From Apostichopus japonicus (taxonomy: Eukaryota; Echinodermata; Holothuroidea; Aspidochirotida; Stichopodidae): a stretch of DNA of 64,000 bases. Below are positions 13,440 to 27,535 of the stretch, piece by piece (position 1 is the stretch's first letter; every line of letters begins with the position of its first letter). The stretch is taken from NCBI RefSeq assembly GCF_037975245.1, contig NC_092567.1, forward strand, positions 5,030,214 to 5,094,213, given 5' to 3'. The notes under the pieces were generated by a model that was given only the letters and a program-made list of their open reading frames with translations, had not been told where the DNA came from and ran no database searches. The position numbers and the translations under genes are program-made.

Positions 13440-16400
13440 ACTAGATTGTATAATCCAGTCACTTTTATTGATGACGTCAGCTGTTTAAACTGTCATTTCT
13501 CAAACTAAATATATAAAATATTAAAATAAAACCTATGCTGACAACAGTGGTATTTTTGTGGTTTACAACATGTACAGTTTAGATAGAAAAATATATAATT
13601 GAAACAGCGACCACTATTAATAATATCCCACACTTTAGGCGGAAAAAGGACACAGGTAACGTACATATTTATAGCGTTGATAATTATACGCTAACAGTGG
13701 CATGACCTATATGGATAGGGGGAGGGTGCCTTTGACTTGACGGTAAAAAAAAGTTCTCAAAGTTGTAACTATGGAAAGAAGGAGGGCTCTTATGGAGCCC
13801 TTCTGTCTGCGACGCCTATGCGCACCATTGCACCCCCTCCTTCACCCCACTAGCTTTGTTATAGCAGAACAAAAATAAATGGCAAAGAAACACAAAGAGC
13901 AGATTTCACAGATCAAGTTTGATCGGATTCGTTTCCATTCGATGAACGTTTATATTACAAAATTAGTTCAGACATTTGTGTCCAGTGCTGACGTCATTAA
14001 TTTAAACCCAGTTCCGAGAAAATGAACTTATTTTGATATTTAAACCTTTCTTGGGTCAAATTTTATAAAAGGAAGAGGAATGTTTATCAATATAACCGAA
14101 ATAGTTGTTATATGATCAGATTGTATCATGATCATACGAGCTATGCTTTTAATGGTTATCAATATTCATATTGATTCTCTATTCACCGTCATGTTACTTT
14201 GAATCTGATAACTGAACGAGCTGAGTATATGACGGACAATATAACTTGATGCTTAATGGAGCCTGGGTGATCTTACCTTATAAGAGTTTTGTTAGATAAG
14301 CCAGTGATAATAAATGGCTTTACGATATAATATGATAGCAAATATTAAAGATCAATTATGCATTATTGTGCAATTGTGTGATTTAAGTAGATTGCAGTAT
14401 ATTATATGTTAGGTTATGTAGGTACGTTGTTGTACTTGTGAAGGTAGAAATTCAACACAAACTGCGGCATTTAGGCAGAATCGTTACTAACTGATAACGT
14501 GTATTTAGCAATTTAATGTCTAAGGCTCCGTAAGTTAAGAATGTACATTGAAATATATAAAATTTAAATGATGTTTTTTCAACAATCATATTTAATATTA
14601 AATATCCAAAGATAAACATCATACGTACGAACTTCATCCAGGAAATAAGAATTCGGAAGCGAAGACTATAAAGTATGCTGATAATATGACGTAAAACGGA
14701 TACCATTGATAGCTATACTATCCTCTTCCACCAGCAGTCACGTTCTCCCTAAAGCTCTGCATTTCTATTGAGTCGTGGTGATGAGCTCGCAATAGCCGTC
14801 ATTTTATTGAGTTACGAAAAAGAAATAGAACCGAAGGTACCAGCAAAGATAATTCGATCGAACTTTTCGTAGATTTACAACGCTGTGAAACTACAGCCGA
14901 CATACATTTGCTTGATGCAGCATAGGCTTAATTTCTATATAATATTATGACTAAAAAGGAAAATGAAATTAAACGTTTCAGGAAGTAATCATTTGATCAT
15001 CATAATGGAAATAACTTTCGACATTTTACCACTGTCAACTAATTTCAGTGCCGTGGATAAAAACCTATGTATGTTTATGTTGGAATACGGTAACTTAATG
15101 ACGCTTAGATCTGTATGTTCTGTGATTGATAACACTGATGGAACACTACTGATGGGGATCTCTCTGATATTAATTTGCGGCTTAGTTTGATACTTCAACA
15201 ACATCATATAGTCGATGGTTCGATCATATTACACGAGAATGTCAAATTTTTAAGAAGCATTATGAGTAAAGAAGGGGAAATGTCTTTAAATAGGCGCATG
15301 CGCTATACTGCTTTTTAATCACTGTAAAGATATTTTAATATTTCATACATTTTATAATGATGGTACTAAAGAATATAAACTTGGGCTTTTCCATTTTCAC
15401 AATGACAGCAATTTATATTCAAATGGTGGCAAAATCAATTCTGGTAATTAAAAATTATTTTGAAGGTTGGTCAAGAATTTTTCGTAGAGAAAAAGCAGTA
15501 AATGGTTGGTAAAGACTACATTGGTGCTTGAAACATTTGGAATGAACTGAACATCACGAATATAATTGTACTTGCCTGGACATTATGTTTTCACGGAGAC
15601 AGTTTGTTATTACCATAGTAAAGACATGATTTAGACCGAGCTTTTGACGGAAGGTACTTAACGACATTGAATTACGCAAAAAAGTGAAAGGCGATTAATT
15701 GATGCATTAGCGTGACATAATTCGTTTGATAATAAGTTTAATTCGTTTGTAATATCAAGTTAGGTTTTTCTATGATTTAGTTTCCTAGAAACGATTTTCT
15801 TACCCTGGAAATGATGACTAATTTACTATTACGCAAAGGAATCAGTCACAGGTCAATGTGTATTTGTTTTGGTTTCTGTGTAATCAGCACAAATGACAGA
15901 CAATGACTGCACTAACTAATTCAGCCTCTATCAAGAAAGTGAATGACTATTGTCTTACATAATTCACTTTATTATAATTGTTCACTTTGGGCTTGGGTCG
16001 TGATTGATCATCGGAGGATGTTCAAAACATCATTTTTTACCGTAACAAAATTTAGATTGTTACTTGTTAAGCCGATATTTTAATTTAAATGTTTATCAAA
16101 TATAATTATAATGAAGGTCATTAAAAGTTGCTTCTTTTTAAAAAATATATAATGGGCTAGTTAAAGTTATTTATTCTGAATAGTGTTTCTGGATGTTGAT
16201 GTGACAATAACCTATGTCTTGGAGGAGTTAACTGTTGTTAGTTTTTAAACTAATACCGTCTATTCCAGATTATCAATATTAGCAAAGATTTTCATTGGAA
16301 TGTGTACTCACATGGGATGACGAGAGGTCAACGGGACAATACTTTGAAATCCAATATCTGTTAATCTCCAAAAACTTTCAGAAAGTCAGGAAGGTAAAAT

Positions 16401-19400
16401 TACGTTCGAACTTCACCACCTGATCATGATTATCGTTATGCTATATAGTCTAAAGTGTATCCCGGTATAAAACCAAAGTGATCCTCTCGAAAAATTGAAT
16501 CCTCCTTCATAAGGAATCATTTTTGCAACCCTCTAAAATATGTATAGGTCTCTGAAAACTATTGATCCTGAATTCATGTTACATCACTTTGGATTACGAA
16601 ATCATTGCGAAATATTCACATGGTAAATCCTGCGATATTGATCCAACGAAAAATTTTGTAAAAACATGTCCATGGATGTAGAGCACGATGAGAAGGTTGC
16701 AGTGTCTTTTAATTGATGCATTTGAAGTAATTATTATTTAACTAAATGGTTAAACTGTCACCAGCAGTCCCCGTACGTTCAATTGCTTATGTTGGATTTG
16801 ATGCACAAGCAGCGAGTCTATTCAAGCTATCTTAATACAATGCTGTATGACTAACAGAACATCTGTCCTTGGAATGCTAAACAAAGCTAAAGCCACCTGC
16901 GGTTTTCTTCTCATTCAGAATGGGATTTAACTCGTATTGTTATGCTAATCTTACCGGATGTTTCCTCGCATGTCGAAATTATTCCTGAATCACGTGTATG
17001 GCAAAGCAAAATACCCACTAATGATATATTCTAGTTTAATTCTGTCGGAAAAAAATGGATTATTGCTCAATGCCGGTCTTGTTTTGAACCGGTACTCCAG
17101 GTTTAACAACTGAAAATGAAAGCTTATAGGCAATACAACTGGATTATCGGTTAAAAATTAGACCGATTGTCTGGTTAATAATCTGAGTTTATCATTGTTA
17201 ATCAAGGTTTTTTCGACCGACTATGCAGGCTTATCGTTCAAACTTATGGACTAATTAACCGGAATAATTGTTTGTATCCATATATGCCAAATGTCCATAA
17301 CGAGCGATATTTCGATAGCCATTCTGTAGGAGTTTGGCCTTTAACTCCCATCATAAATATATCGTTCAAACGAATGGTTTAGCTATAACTCAATTGAGCT
17401 TTTAAATGTATTGTTGTATTCACAAAGTTTAACGAAATCAAATTGGTTATAATCTCTCAAAACTCCCCGCCCCAACCTCAGAGGAATGGAAATAGCTGTA
17501 ATGGTAGTAAGCACATTACTCTGATTCCACCTTTGTTTCTCTTGATGTATAATATGTATATCATTATGTTCTTTGAATATTCATTAACCCTACAACCCCA
17601 CTCTGACTATCCTGACCGTAATCCACATTCTTCATCTTACGGTAACTTTGTTATAATCAAAAGAGAGTTGTGGCCTTCTCCCGTGTGATTCAAACTTTAT
17701 TATTTTAGAGGGCGCTTGTACCATTTATTCACAGAGATATGAGAACTGTGCAGCGATCAATGCTGATATTGTTATGGTCAGTGCAGATAGGTGGTTTCAC
17801 TTTGAATGCTATGTATTTTAAGTGCTAGTCTGTAACATTGGACTATTTCGTTTTAGGCTAAGTAGATTATTATTTGTATATTTAAAACAAATATTTCAGT
17901 TGATTTTGATAAATCTGTTTCGCTTCAGGACTACCGTAGCAAAGTTGTTCGTTAAAATTGTTATGCTTAATTCAAACAAACAGTAAATTAAAGTTTGGAT
18001 GTTTCCAGTTCATCTTTAGTTCTTCAAAGGATTTAATCTAGAAAACAAATTGCTGGGTGACGACAGGTAATAAGCTTATGTACTTTACTAAGTGCTCTTA
18101 TGAACCGACTTAAAACAAGATACCTTAATTTGATAAACTGCAATATAATTTTAAATACTCTGAAGATTTGGTAACAGTCTTGGTAAGTCGTAATACGTCT
18201 TTTTTATGGTTTACAAAGAGAGGAACACTTTCTTTTCATCACTGATGTGTAAAGTAACGTTTTCTTAAGAGTAACTTCATGTAAATTAAGATACCATTAC
18301 ACGATGTAATAATACATGCAGATAGAATGCTTGTAAATGAAGCAGTAAAAACTTACACTAAATTTGTTTCAGATAACACAAATGTATTTTATCCTGTATT
18401 ATTAGTTCAAACATTTTATTTCTTATAAGCAGGTGTACGGCCCAATCCATATGGTAAGATAGGTTGATAATATTACCATAGGAGTTAACCTTACATGGCT
18501 TGGCTAGGGAGTCGAAACAAATGTTTCAAATAAACAAAAAAGGACAATTACAAGCTTCGTTAAACGTTAACTTATTTTCACCTATAACCTAACATGATCA
18601 GATTTTAACGTCTTTCCAGTTTTCACACCCATACCGTTCCTGATACACCCTCGAAATGGATTAACTAACTTTTTGCGTTATGATGTCTTCTTGTTAAACA
18701 ATGTTTCCCGCCAACTCCCAAAAGAGGGGTAAAAATATACTTCACATACGTCAACATTGTTTTATTCTTGTTTATAGTAAGATATTGAAGCGAATGTAGC
18801 CCAGTACTACATGTATACCGGGTGGTCTCTTATTTAGGTGGATTCACCCGGGAGGGTGAATCCCAGCCAATCAACTTAATTGCACTTCTGCTAAACTTGA
18901 ACTTAAGTTCGTGTTATTCCTGTACGTCATTATTATCAGTAGGTTGTCGTATTAAACACTGACGTAAAATAAGACCAGCCAGTTTTCCAGTCAAATTTTC
19001 TCTTTACACAACCAAATACTCCTAACGTCGTGCAAATAGAGAGACTTTCGTGTTGTCAATCTTGAACTTTGATGTGTGTTCTGTTGTATTTGTTTATTAA
19101 TTCAATGAATATTATCAGTACGTTGACTAATTAAACACATACAAAATTAACTAGGAACAATCATTACACTATCACTGAACTTACATCAATCTGATACTTA
19201 CGCTTGCTTAGGATGAATTGCCACAATATGTCAGCTTGCGGTATACCGTATACTGCGCTGTTAACTAGAAGATATATCTCTTTACTGCAGACCACAAAAT
19301 CACACCATGAAGGATGAAATAAGCCATTTACTCAGTCATAGAAATAAAACGATACAGAATCATACATTTAATTGTGAGACACAAAATATTTTGCTTTTGA

Positions 19401-21285
19401 ATTGAAAATAAAAACAAGTTTTTAGAGTAGCTAAACAATTCTAATTAGATTCTAGTTTGGTTTGAATGAAATCAAATTATATATTAACTTGAGTAACTTG
19501 GCCAGAATCATACCTAGTTTATACATATTTTATCTCCCGGTTTCACTCAATTTCTATCGAAGGTCATCTGAAGTCAGGAGGGACGAATACTTGTTTCTAA
19601 AAAAGTTTGGGATCAACTTGAAGAGAAAGTTTAAATTTAAAGCACACAGAGCGATAGGGACCCTTGTATCAGGAGAAGAATTTCTTTATCTCGACCACAA
19701 CTATACCAGCCTGTTTTGAGAGTTACTGTATAGCCATAACCTTCTGTGTGACATTGATGCAGGACAAAACGGAGTAAGAGGTTGATATTACAAGTTAGTA
19801 CATAGACTACACGTTACACAGAGATAACACTGTTGACAATATTTATCTGATTAGTTTTCTTTTATTGCTTCCATTGACATTACAATATCAGTACATATCA
19901 ATAATTTCATGATAAGATTCTAGAAGATGAGCCAATCATCGCATTTAAGGTCCATCTTAAATATACAGAACATTATCTTCGTTACTTTCATGTTAAAATC
20001 TTATTATAATACGTCAAAGTCACGTGTTCCTATTGTCTTCAAAGAAACATCATTAGAGATCATAATAATGGAACAAAGAACTGGATTAAAAAAACAAAAT
20101 ATGTCATTGTCATTTATGTCCAAGACAATGTTTTAGTTTAATTTTGAGTAACACAATCAATGGTTTAACGGTAGACAGCCAGTCTTTGTTATTATGATAA
20201 CATTTAACAATATTTTTCTAATATTCACTTCATTACGCGTGAGTATTATCGAAGATTAATTCGTAATATAGATATAGGAGGAACGAAAGAAATCAACTAA
20301 ATATTCAAAGAAAATAAATAATAAATGGATGAAGTAGAATGAAATATAACAATTAATGACTAAATATTACGATAATTAGCGCAAGTATTAGCTAATCTTA
20401 GAATTGCCCTAATTCGAAGGAAAATATCGGAGTATAAAGATGATAAGGAAGAAACCAGTAGAATCATTTATAAAGCGCATTAAAATAACACTGAAAGTAT
20501 AAAATGAAGAGTATATAAATTACAGAGCCGATCTTTGTATTTAAGGATTACTTATCAGCTTTACTACTCCGAAATTATATGAAGCTAAACAAAAACTGTT
20601 TAATGTTCTGCTTATATACCTTATAAAACAAGACTATATATGAAACAATTAATGAAGGCAAAATGTATTATTTCAAAACTTATTCAAATCTACGAGTCTT
20701 GTATAGAAATGGTATCTCCGAGTTCAAATGTATTGTTTTCTCATATGCGGTAAGTGACCTAAAGTGGCTTCTAACTGTCGATAGCTGACCTATCATGTAA
20801 TATTAAACTGATCGTTTGGTTTGATTCTCCTTTAATATCACAAACAAGTAGGAACTTTAAAAGGAGCAGTAAAATATAAACTTGAAGGAAATAACAAAAA
20901 CGAATAATGAAACACAGAGAGCATATCAATGCTTTTAATTTTAACTTAATGTACAGAAATTATCAGCGTTATTATCTTATTCCATCTTAATAAATTATGT
21001 GAGCTCACGTGATCGTATTGTCTCTACAGACAAGGCATTATTTAGGACTATAATAACAACGGAAGGTAAACGAAGACGATGAAGACGATACAATATTAAC
21101 AAGAGTCCCACGGTTACTATGGTTACATGATTAGTGGAATATTAAAGTGTTTTACGTCATCACCCAATACGGTATCATAATATGTATGCCAACATGTACC
21201 AGCTATACCAACAACTGTATTCCAAGTTTGGTTACAATCTGATGTACTTGAAGGTTGTGGAGTTATTGCAATATAAAATGTTGGC
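13440..21285. other. Intergenic, no gene seen
   Basis: About 7.8 kb of AT-rich unique-looking sequence. I found no paired splice sites, domain-bearing frame or terminal inverted repeats. The open frames at 14452-14706, 14963-15190, 17443-17688 and 19462-19719 look like chance frames. Distal exons or enhancers cannot be excluded by eye. Confidence 0.4.
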
Positions 21286-21575
21286 CATTCCCAAAAATTG
21301 GGCCCGATAAAACTTTGCGCTTAAACGTTCCCAAAAATATTGGGGCCCACAAGTTCGGGTCACCTCATTAATATTCATAAAGTCAGCGCTTACAAATAGG
21401 GCACACCTTCTTACTAAAATACATCTACATTTAGCAAGTATGACAAATATCCATCACTCCGTTGTTGAGTTATCGCGGATCCAGGCAAGTGTCAGAGAAG
21501 CACACACAGACACTCAACATCATCATCGCATATAGGTTTCTTTTGCCTTCGACAAGGAATCAAAAATGGGGAGAG
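21286..21575 (+). repeat. 3' part of the (CA)n/hairpin-tailed repeat family
   Basis: It shares with 34690-34810 the words 'gttgagttatcg', 'cattaatattcat' and a terminal CA-rich tract. It ends in the imperfect hairpin ggtttcttttgcc-ttc-gacaaggaatc (21534-21561). The same tail, with a better hairpin, lies at 44941-45001 beyond the large inserted element. This is a truncated or diverged copy. Confidence 0.6.
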
Positions 21576-24239
21576 GGGTGTCTATTTTTCTTTTGCAAAC
21601 TTGGTATGCACTGAATTATGGGTATAGCTATTATCACATACCCTAAAACAAAGTCGGGATCTTTTCCAAACCAAAGTTAAACCAAGTAAGTGTAAAACAT
21701 GAAAAAAAGAAGAAAAAAAACATTTTGCTGTCAGTGACATCACACTTGACATCACACCTGCTATGACATCACACCCGTTTGCTTCAAGTTCACTTGTAGT
21801 ACAAACTGTTAAAATTTCAGTTATCGATATGTCCAAAACGCAATGTAGGAATTGGATACAAATTTTACCAGGATGATTAGTATATGATTCTCTTTAATAA
21901 GTCAAAAGTAAAATTTCCTCTTGACTTTCATTTTTAAAATTATCGACGTTATACATGGTCAGTTTTGATTCAAAACATAACGAAAAGAGCTCACTATAAT
22001 GAGAACCTGTCTATCTCATGAATGCCTGTAGTTATGTTATCAATCTTATTTTGACGTCATATCATCATACCTAGAGAGATTGAACTAATTGCGCATGATC
22101 AAAGCGCCCTTAACTTGACTGCAAATTTCTAAGAGATAGCGTTAATACTAAATAGAGACGTTTGTATGTTTGTTTGTCGGTGAACTATTTTGAGCCTTCA
22201 TGTTATATTCTTCGTGCGCTAATGGGATCAGTTATACAAAAAATAGGATATGCCGTAAAATTGATAATAAAGTAAATTATTAAAATGCTGATTTGAAACA
22301 AACAGATCATAAATCAATCAAAACAATCATAAAGCGAAGCTTAACATAATAATATAATAATAAATGAACATAATAATAGAATAAGAAAACGAAAATAATG
22401 ATAGATGACGTTATATACAGAATATACATTTGTTATTTTAAATCATGTGATATGACGTCATCTTATTGTCTTCATGTTAAGAACGATAATTTATAGGAAC
22501 AGAAAGAAATGAAGAAATGCTGACATAGAACAAACATATCACAGATATTAATTAATATCACCTCTAAGTTCTTGTAGATCGATTTTAATGACACAATGGT
22601 ATTGTAGATAACCAATGAATGTCACTTAGTCCTAACGTTGGCACAATTAATGTGGCTCTACTCTGTGTTAGATTTAAGACAATACGTAACCTATACGTCA
22701 CAGTTTACATCAACATTTAGTAGAAGGAAGAACGAAGAAAAAGTTTTATCATGCACTCCTAGTTACCGAGTGTATGTGGATACAGTATGTACATATTTTA
22801 ACCAAAGCATTCCAAACATGTCTGCTTAAAAAAAATAAGTTTAGAAATATTAACATAATTAGACCTGTAATTAATTTTCTGAGTAGCAAAGGGGACACAC
22901 GAGTAGGTAAACAAACCTTTCTCTTAATTTACAAAAGTAACGATAGCTTTGTTACATATTAGGAAAAAACAAAATTAGAAAATAATACATGCACATTACC
23001 GTTTAATTCCCGTTCTACAAGTTAGCGTTTTGATGGTGGTGCAAACAACTACTATAACATCTACTTGATCACCAATGTGGTTGGTCTAACCTTACCCCTC
23101 CAACACCCTCCCCTGCACACCTTACTCGCCCCTCCACGTACACACAGAGAGTAAGATAGGGATTGTGCTCTCTTTTTTTCCTCTCTCAATAGTTGACATC
23201 CAAGAAAATATAGTCTCCAATACTCATGACGCAGTGGTTGATGGATGACGTCGATGAACCATAAAAGTTGAAGAAACATTAATAACACTCCTTTTTGGAT
23301 TATAACAATTAAAGACTGAAATTCCGCCTTAAGTAATCCATTAAAACAAATTTAAATTAAACAGAACTCTTTCCAATTTCACTTCTTTATTGTATATGGA
23401 ATTATTAATATTATGATACAACCTAACCTCTCTACAATATCCATTCACAATGAATGTCAAAGTTACAGTCTTCATCAAGTCACCATTCCATTGTATTGAG
23501 AATATAGGCATTTGATGACGTCACAATCACACTAGACTAGTTACTGTACATGTGTGTTGTACTGGAGCTCTATCTGGCACTGTTTGTAGTATTTTGGAAA
23601 TATTAACAGTTTACAACCTAGACTCTTTCTTAGATTCTTTCTCACTGAAATTACTGCCATCGTTTTTAGGATTGAGTGAATGACGTCACAGTCCTCCTGA
23701 TAATTGGCAACGCCAGATGAACAAGCATCTTGCATTGAGCTCTAATATAAAAATAAAATGATATATATTAGGTCATATTGTTATCATAATAAATGGGTCG
23801 AATAGCATATTTATTAGTAGAATAATGGGAAAGTGATCCTAGGCAACCCCCCCTCCCCCCCCCCCGAGAAAGCGCCAACAATACCATGAGCCAACAAGTA
23901 ATTTAACTCACCAGGTAAACAAAACACAGCCACACGGGGAAACAAACGAACGATGTTTATGTTAATGGGAGGAACTTATCACTTATTTCTATACAAATAA
24001 TCAGGGATCTGCTATGTTAATGAAATATATGATCAAACCAATTAAAGTTGAAGCAAATGATATTAGTGACAAGAAAAACAAAATCGATAATCACAAACAT
24101 AGGAATACAAATTATGGTTAAGGGTGGAGATTAATTTTAATATATTAAAATTTTACCATTAAAAATAGCAGACAATCACTGTTAACAAATACAATGTTAA
24201 ATACAAAGTTAGAGCGTATTCAGCTGTATTGACTTACAG
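21576..24239. other. Intergenic, several CRE-like palindromes
   Basis: No gene is supported. TGACGTCA palindromes or one-off variants occur near 22053, 22453, 23245, 23516 and 23682. A C homopolymer lies near 23857. If the unidentified gene ends at 24240, the lower part of this stretch would be its 3' untranslated or downstream DNA; a possible AATAAA on the minus strand lies near 23810. Confidence 0.35.
23192..23259. repeat. CRE-containing dispersed repeat, copy 2
   Basis: This is the second copy of the roughly 65-bp repeat at 10932-10998. Its palindrome has decayed to ATGACGTCGA. The family is otherwise unidentified. Confidence 0.5.
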
Positions 24240-24302
24240 TTAGTTGGACATTGCCTGGTTGAAGTACGCCAAGCTCAACTGGTAACTCTCCTCATGGAAT
24301 CC
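24240..24302 (-). CDS. Unidentified host gene, putative last coding exon
   Basis: Reading the minus strand, an acceptor (cttgtttag) precedes a 20-codon open stretch ending in TAA: GFHEESYQLSLAYFNQAMSN. The phase matches the exon at 27171-27206. A perfect donor-like GTAAGT lies a few bases after the stop. Either transcription continues through a 3' UTR intron or the site is fortuitous. The peptide is too short for a family assignment and I do not recognise it. Confidence 0.45.
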   Translation of the reverse strand, partial: GFHEESYQLSLAYFNQAMSN

Positions 24303-27170
24303 CTAAACAAGAGGGAAAATATAAGTAATGAATATGTATAATGTAACACAGAAACAAAGACAATGCAGTATATAGTTAAATGTTGTAAATCATCATATGC
24401 ATCCATATTAAAAGTGTTATTTCAGATAAATCGAGTCATGTGACATAAAACTTCATGTTTCAAATGTCTTGGAAATTGATGTCCTGTTCATTAATATTAT
24501 TTCAGCTATTATTTTAGGGATTTCTAACGAGTACGTCTTGCAAATATTTTAGTACTGAACATGATATACACATGAAAGCTTAATCCATGCAACCATGGTT
24601 ACCTATGATGTGGTCGCTCTGATTCCATGCTCGAAAGGATTTGTGAAGATTGAATTCTATATAAACGTTCTGCTGTTTGCTTGAAATATTCCAAATAAGT
24701 ATATAAATAACAAAATGAATAACATATGTCAACCCATATTGACTCATAGCACGAGGATAATATCCTTTCCCAATCTATATAAAAGGTTTATGTGTAAAAC
24801 AGGATTACTGTACAAGAATCAGTTCAATTATCTCCACCCCACCCTCTTCCCTGCAGCTGGTAACCATCAAATGACCTACTCAGGGGATTTCCCCTTGATA
24901 TCACGATGACTCAATCAATGCAACCCAATGTACTATCACTCATTGGTGCGATGCAGGGAAATGTCCTGTTTATAAGCTGATCCCGTCTAGCTGAGTAGCC
25001 ATTTTCAATTAAAGTTTAAAGTTTAACATTCTCATCGTCTTGAAAGTTCGACAATTTATTCAAACATTCATTGAATCGTTACAGAACCATATCCAGGTCA
25101 CTCAGCTCTCATTATGTGCTTTTTTTTATATCTTTTTATAAGAATTCACAAATGTAGGAGAGAAATCAAATTGGACATTGACTCATTCCTTCTTCCTGTA
25201 GAACTTTGAAACCAATCGGATCATTTCGTCTAAAAGTTAAATGAAATGTTGGGTAGGCCATGTCACTACTGGTGTACCTTTAATACAGAAATTCCCTGAA
25301 TTGACCATTATTTAAATGTAACGGGATAGAAGATTAATGAATGCGTCCAGTTACAGACAATTCATAATAATGGACGTTAAATATGAATCTAAGAGACTGA
25401 CTTCGGTCAGCTTGCGGCTTTGATTAGCCAATGATGGCTTTTTTTGAGTTCCTGCTTGCAGGAGGATATAAATTACATATATGAACAGTTTAGGTGTTAA
25501 TTATAAATGCATATTATAGTGCGAAAGAATATTAACAGTTTAAGCGTTAAATACGAAACACACAGTCTTTCTTGCTAGCTACCTTATTTCCCAAACTATA
25601 GTTTAATCATCGACACATCGTTCAGATTTATAAACCAGTCTAATTAACCGTCTCAATAACACCAGTTTACAGATGAACGGAGGAAAGGGGGGGGGGGGGG
25701 TAAGGGCGGACTCAGACCGGTGTAAAAAAATAAGTATAATAAATTGTAATTCACTGAACATTTGAAACTCATATACGCTCTCTGTCCGTCTTTACGCCGT
25801 TGTCGGCTGCTTTCTTAAAAGAATCTGTGACAGTAATTCATTGCTAGCCCATTTTGACTAACTTTAGAAAGGTTTGGTAAAATATGAAGAAATTGGCTTT
25901 CATATTGCAAAAATAAATGCAGACTAAAACCAACGGTGATCGTATAAAAACAAATTAACTGTAACAGGTTGTGCTGATAAATAATCAATTAATTGAGATA
26001 TGAACCAGCGTAAACCATCTCGAAATCTTACTTGAGGCTTTGAACTGACACACATTTGGGAAGTATATTGCTCAATAAATGTTTTTTTTTCTTTAAGTTT
26101 ATGTTGAAAGAGAGTCGACTCTCATGCACGCAGCTTCAACTCAAATCACGTTAACGTCGTTAGCTACCTACACCGTTGCTGTCATGTCTTTTATATAAAC
26201 GGACCTGAACTGGAACTTACTTGATGCACCCCTCCTCCATTTAATCCAATCTGTAATGGATTACGGTATGACGTCATCACTCAGTCACTAAAACATCAAC
26301 CGTTCATTTCTACTAGTTTCCTTATATGTCATATAACAACAGTTCGCTCCGAGTAAGTGATTTATGACAAAGTGTATGCTCTCGTTTCACAATGATTCAT
26401 GATGCTATTACCCAACGAATACCATCCTAAGCCATCCCCGACCCCTCCCCGACCCCAGGGGATGATTCAAATGATTGTATTATATTAAAGAATACCGGAG
26501 TAGAGATTATGGTAGATTTGAGTGTAGACTTCTACAGTTAGCCCTTTGTGTGCAAAGAAAATTGTTACACTATAAAAGTGACATTCAAAATGTTAATATT
26601 TTTTGTCAGTTCCTTTCACGGTCAATAAACTGTGAAAATAAAATTTACGGAGAAATTAATGAATACAAGATTTACTACAAGAAATTAAAAATATCTTCTT
26701 TGATACTTTTTGAATTGGTAACGAATTATGATATGCACACCAGCGGAGTGAAATAAAATAATCACTAAGCATCTACCAGCGGGAGGGGATTGACAGTTTA
26801 AAAGTTATTTTCCAATATTGTGTGAAGCTTGTAACGCTCCATAACATCTGACTAAACCTGGCAGTATTTAAAAGTCTATCCGTTTTTTTGTTTACCATTT
26901 CTCTGACTGTCTGTGCAGAAGGAAGATTATTTAGGCCGCATCTAAACTTGACATTGAGAACAGTTCTATCATCATTACGAGATATAAACTTGTAGCTGGT
27001 CTATCTAAATTCCCTGTTCGATACACGACAATTGTAAATCTCCCCCCCCGGAAACAAAGTTTAATATTCTTTTGTCTTATTTCTTTGTTTCACATTAATT
27101 AATATCTCTTAGTTTGTTATTAAAATTACCGTTACTAATTAACAGGAACATGAATCTATGTCTCTATTAC
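24303..27170. other. Probable intron, no other feature seen
   Basis: About 2.9 kb between two candidate exons of the unidentified minus-strand gene. It holds a G homopolymer near 25688 and one TGACGTCA near 26270. The 93-codon frame at 26475-26756 shows no domain. Confidence 0.35.
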
Positions 27171-27206
27171 CTTTTCTCCTGGAAGAAAACCCCATTCGTC
27201 ACAGGC
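27171..27206 (-). CDS. Unidentified host gene, putative 36-nt exon
   Basis: A microexon bounded by tttcag and gtaata on the minus strand. It encodes ACDEWGFLPGEK in phase 0 at both ends, so it fits between the exons at 46473-46534 and 24240-24302. The support is the two canonical splice sites plus phase agreement across four exons. The product is unknown. Confidence 0.45.
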
Positions 27207-27471
27207 CTGAAAGGAAAAGAAATATGATATTCATGAGATTTTGAAATATATATGGCTAAGCAAAAAATATATAAGTTAGAATGATATATCTTCACAAATA
27301 TCACAATGAACCATTTCTGGCAGGTAAACGCACATCTACATTGAACACAATAAAGTCAATAAAGGAGACTGACTCGTCAATGTAAGATGCACGGACTTAA
27401 TGACATATATATATTAAAAAAAAACATAAATATATAAAGGAGACATAGTTAGTTTTAAACCCGTCATCAAA

Positions 27472-27535
27472 CACTGAGTGACGTCATTAAAACCACAGAG
27501 TGACGTCATTAAACACTGAGTGACGTCATAATGAT
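27472..27535. promoter_or_regulatory. Three-unit array of perfect CRE palindromes
   Basis: Three copies of 'ca(c/g)(t/a)gagTGACGTCAtaa-like' units place perfect TGACGTCA palindromes at 27479, 27501 and 27521, 20-22 bp apart, about two helical turns. TGACGTCA is the consensus for CREB/ATF bZIP dimers. It lies just upstream (minus sense) of the putative exon at 27171-27206, inside the large intron. Function is inferred only from the motif. Confidence 0.5.

Noticed and set aside
23541-23740. Possible further exon after ttatattag on the minus strand
   Set aside because: The exon at 24240 already ends in a stop in the only open frame, so this would be 3' UTR at best; the 64-codon frame has no recognisable domain.
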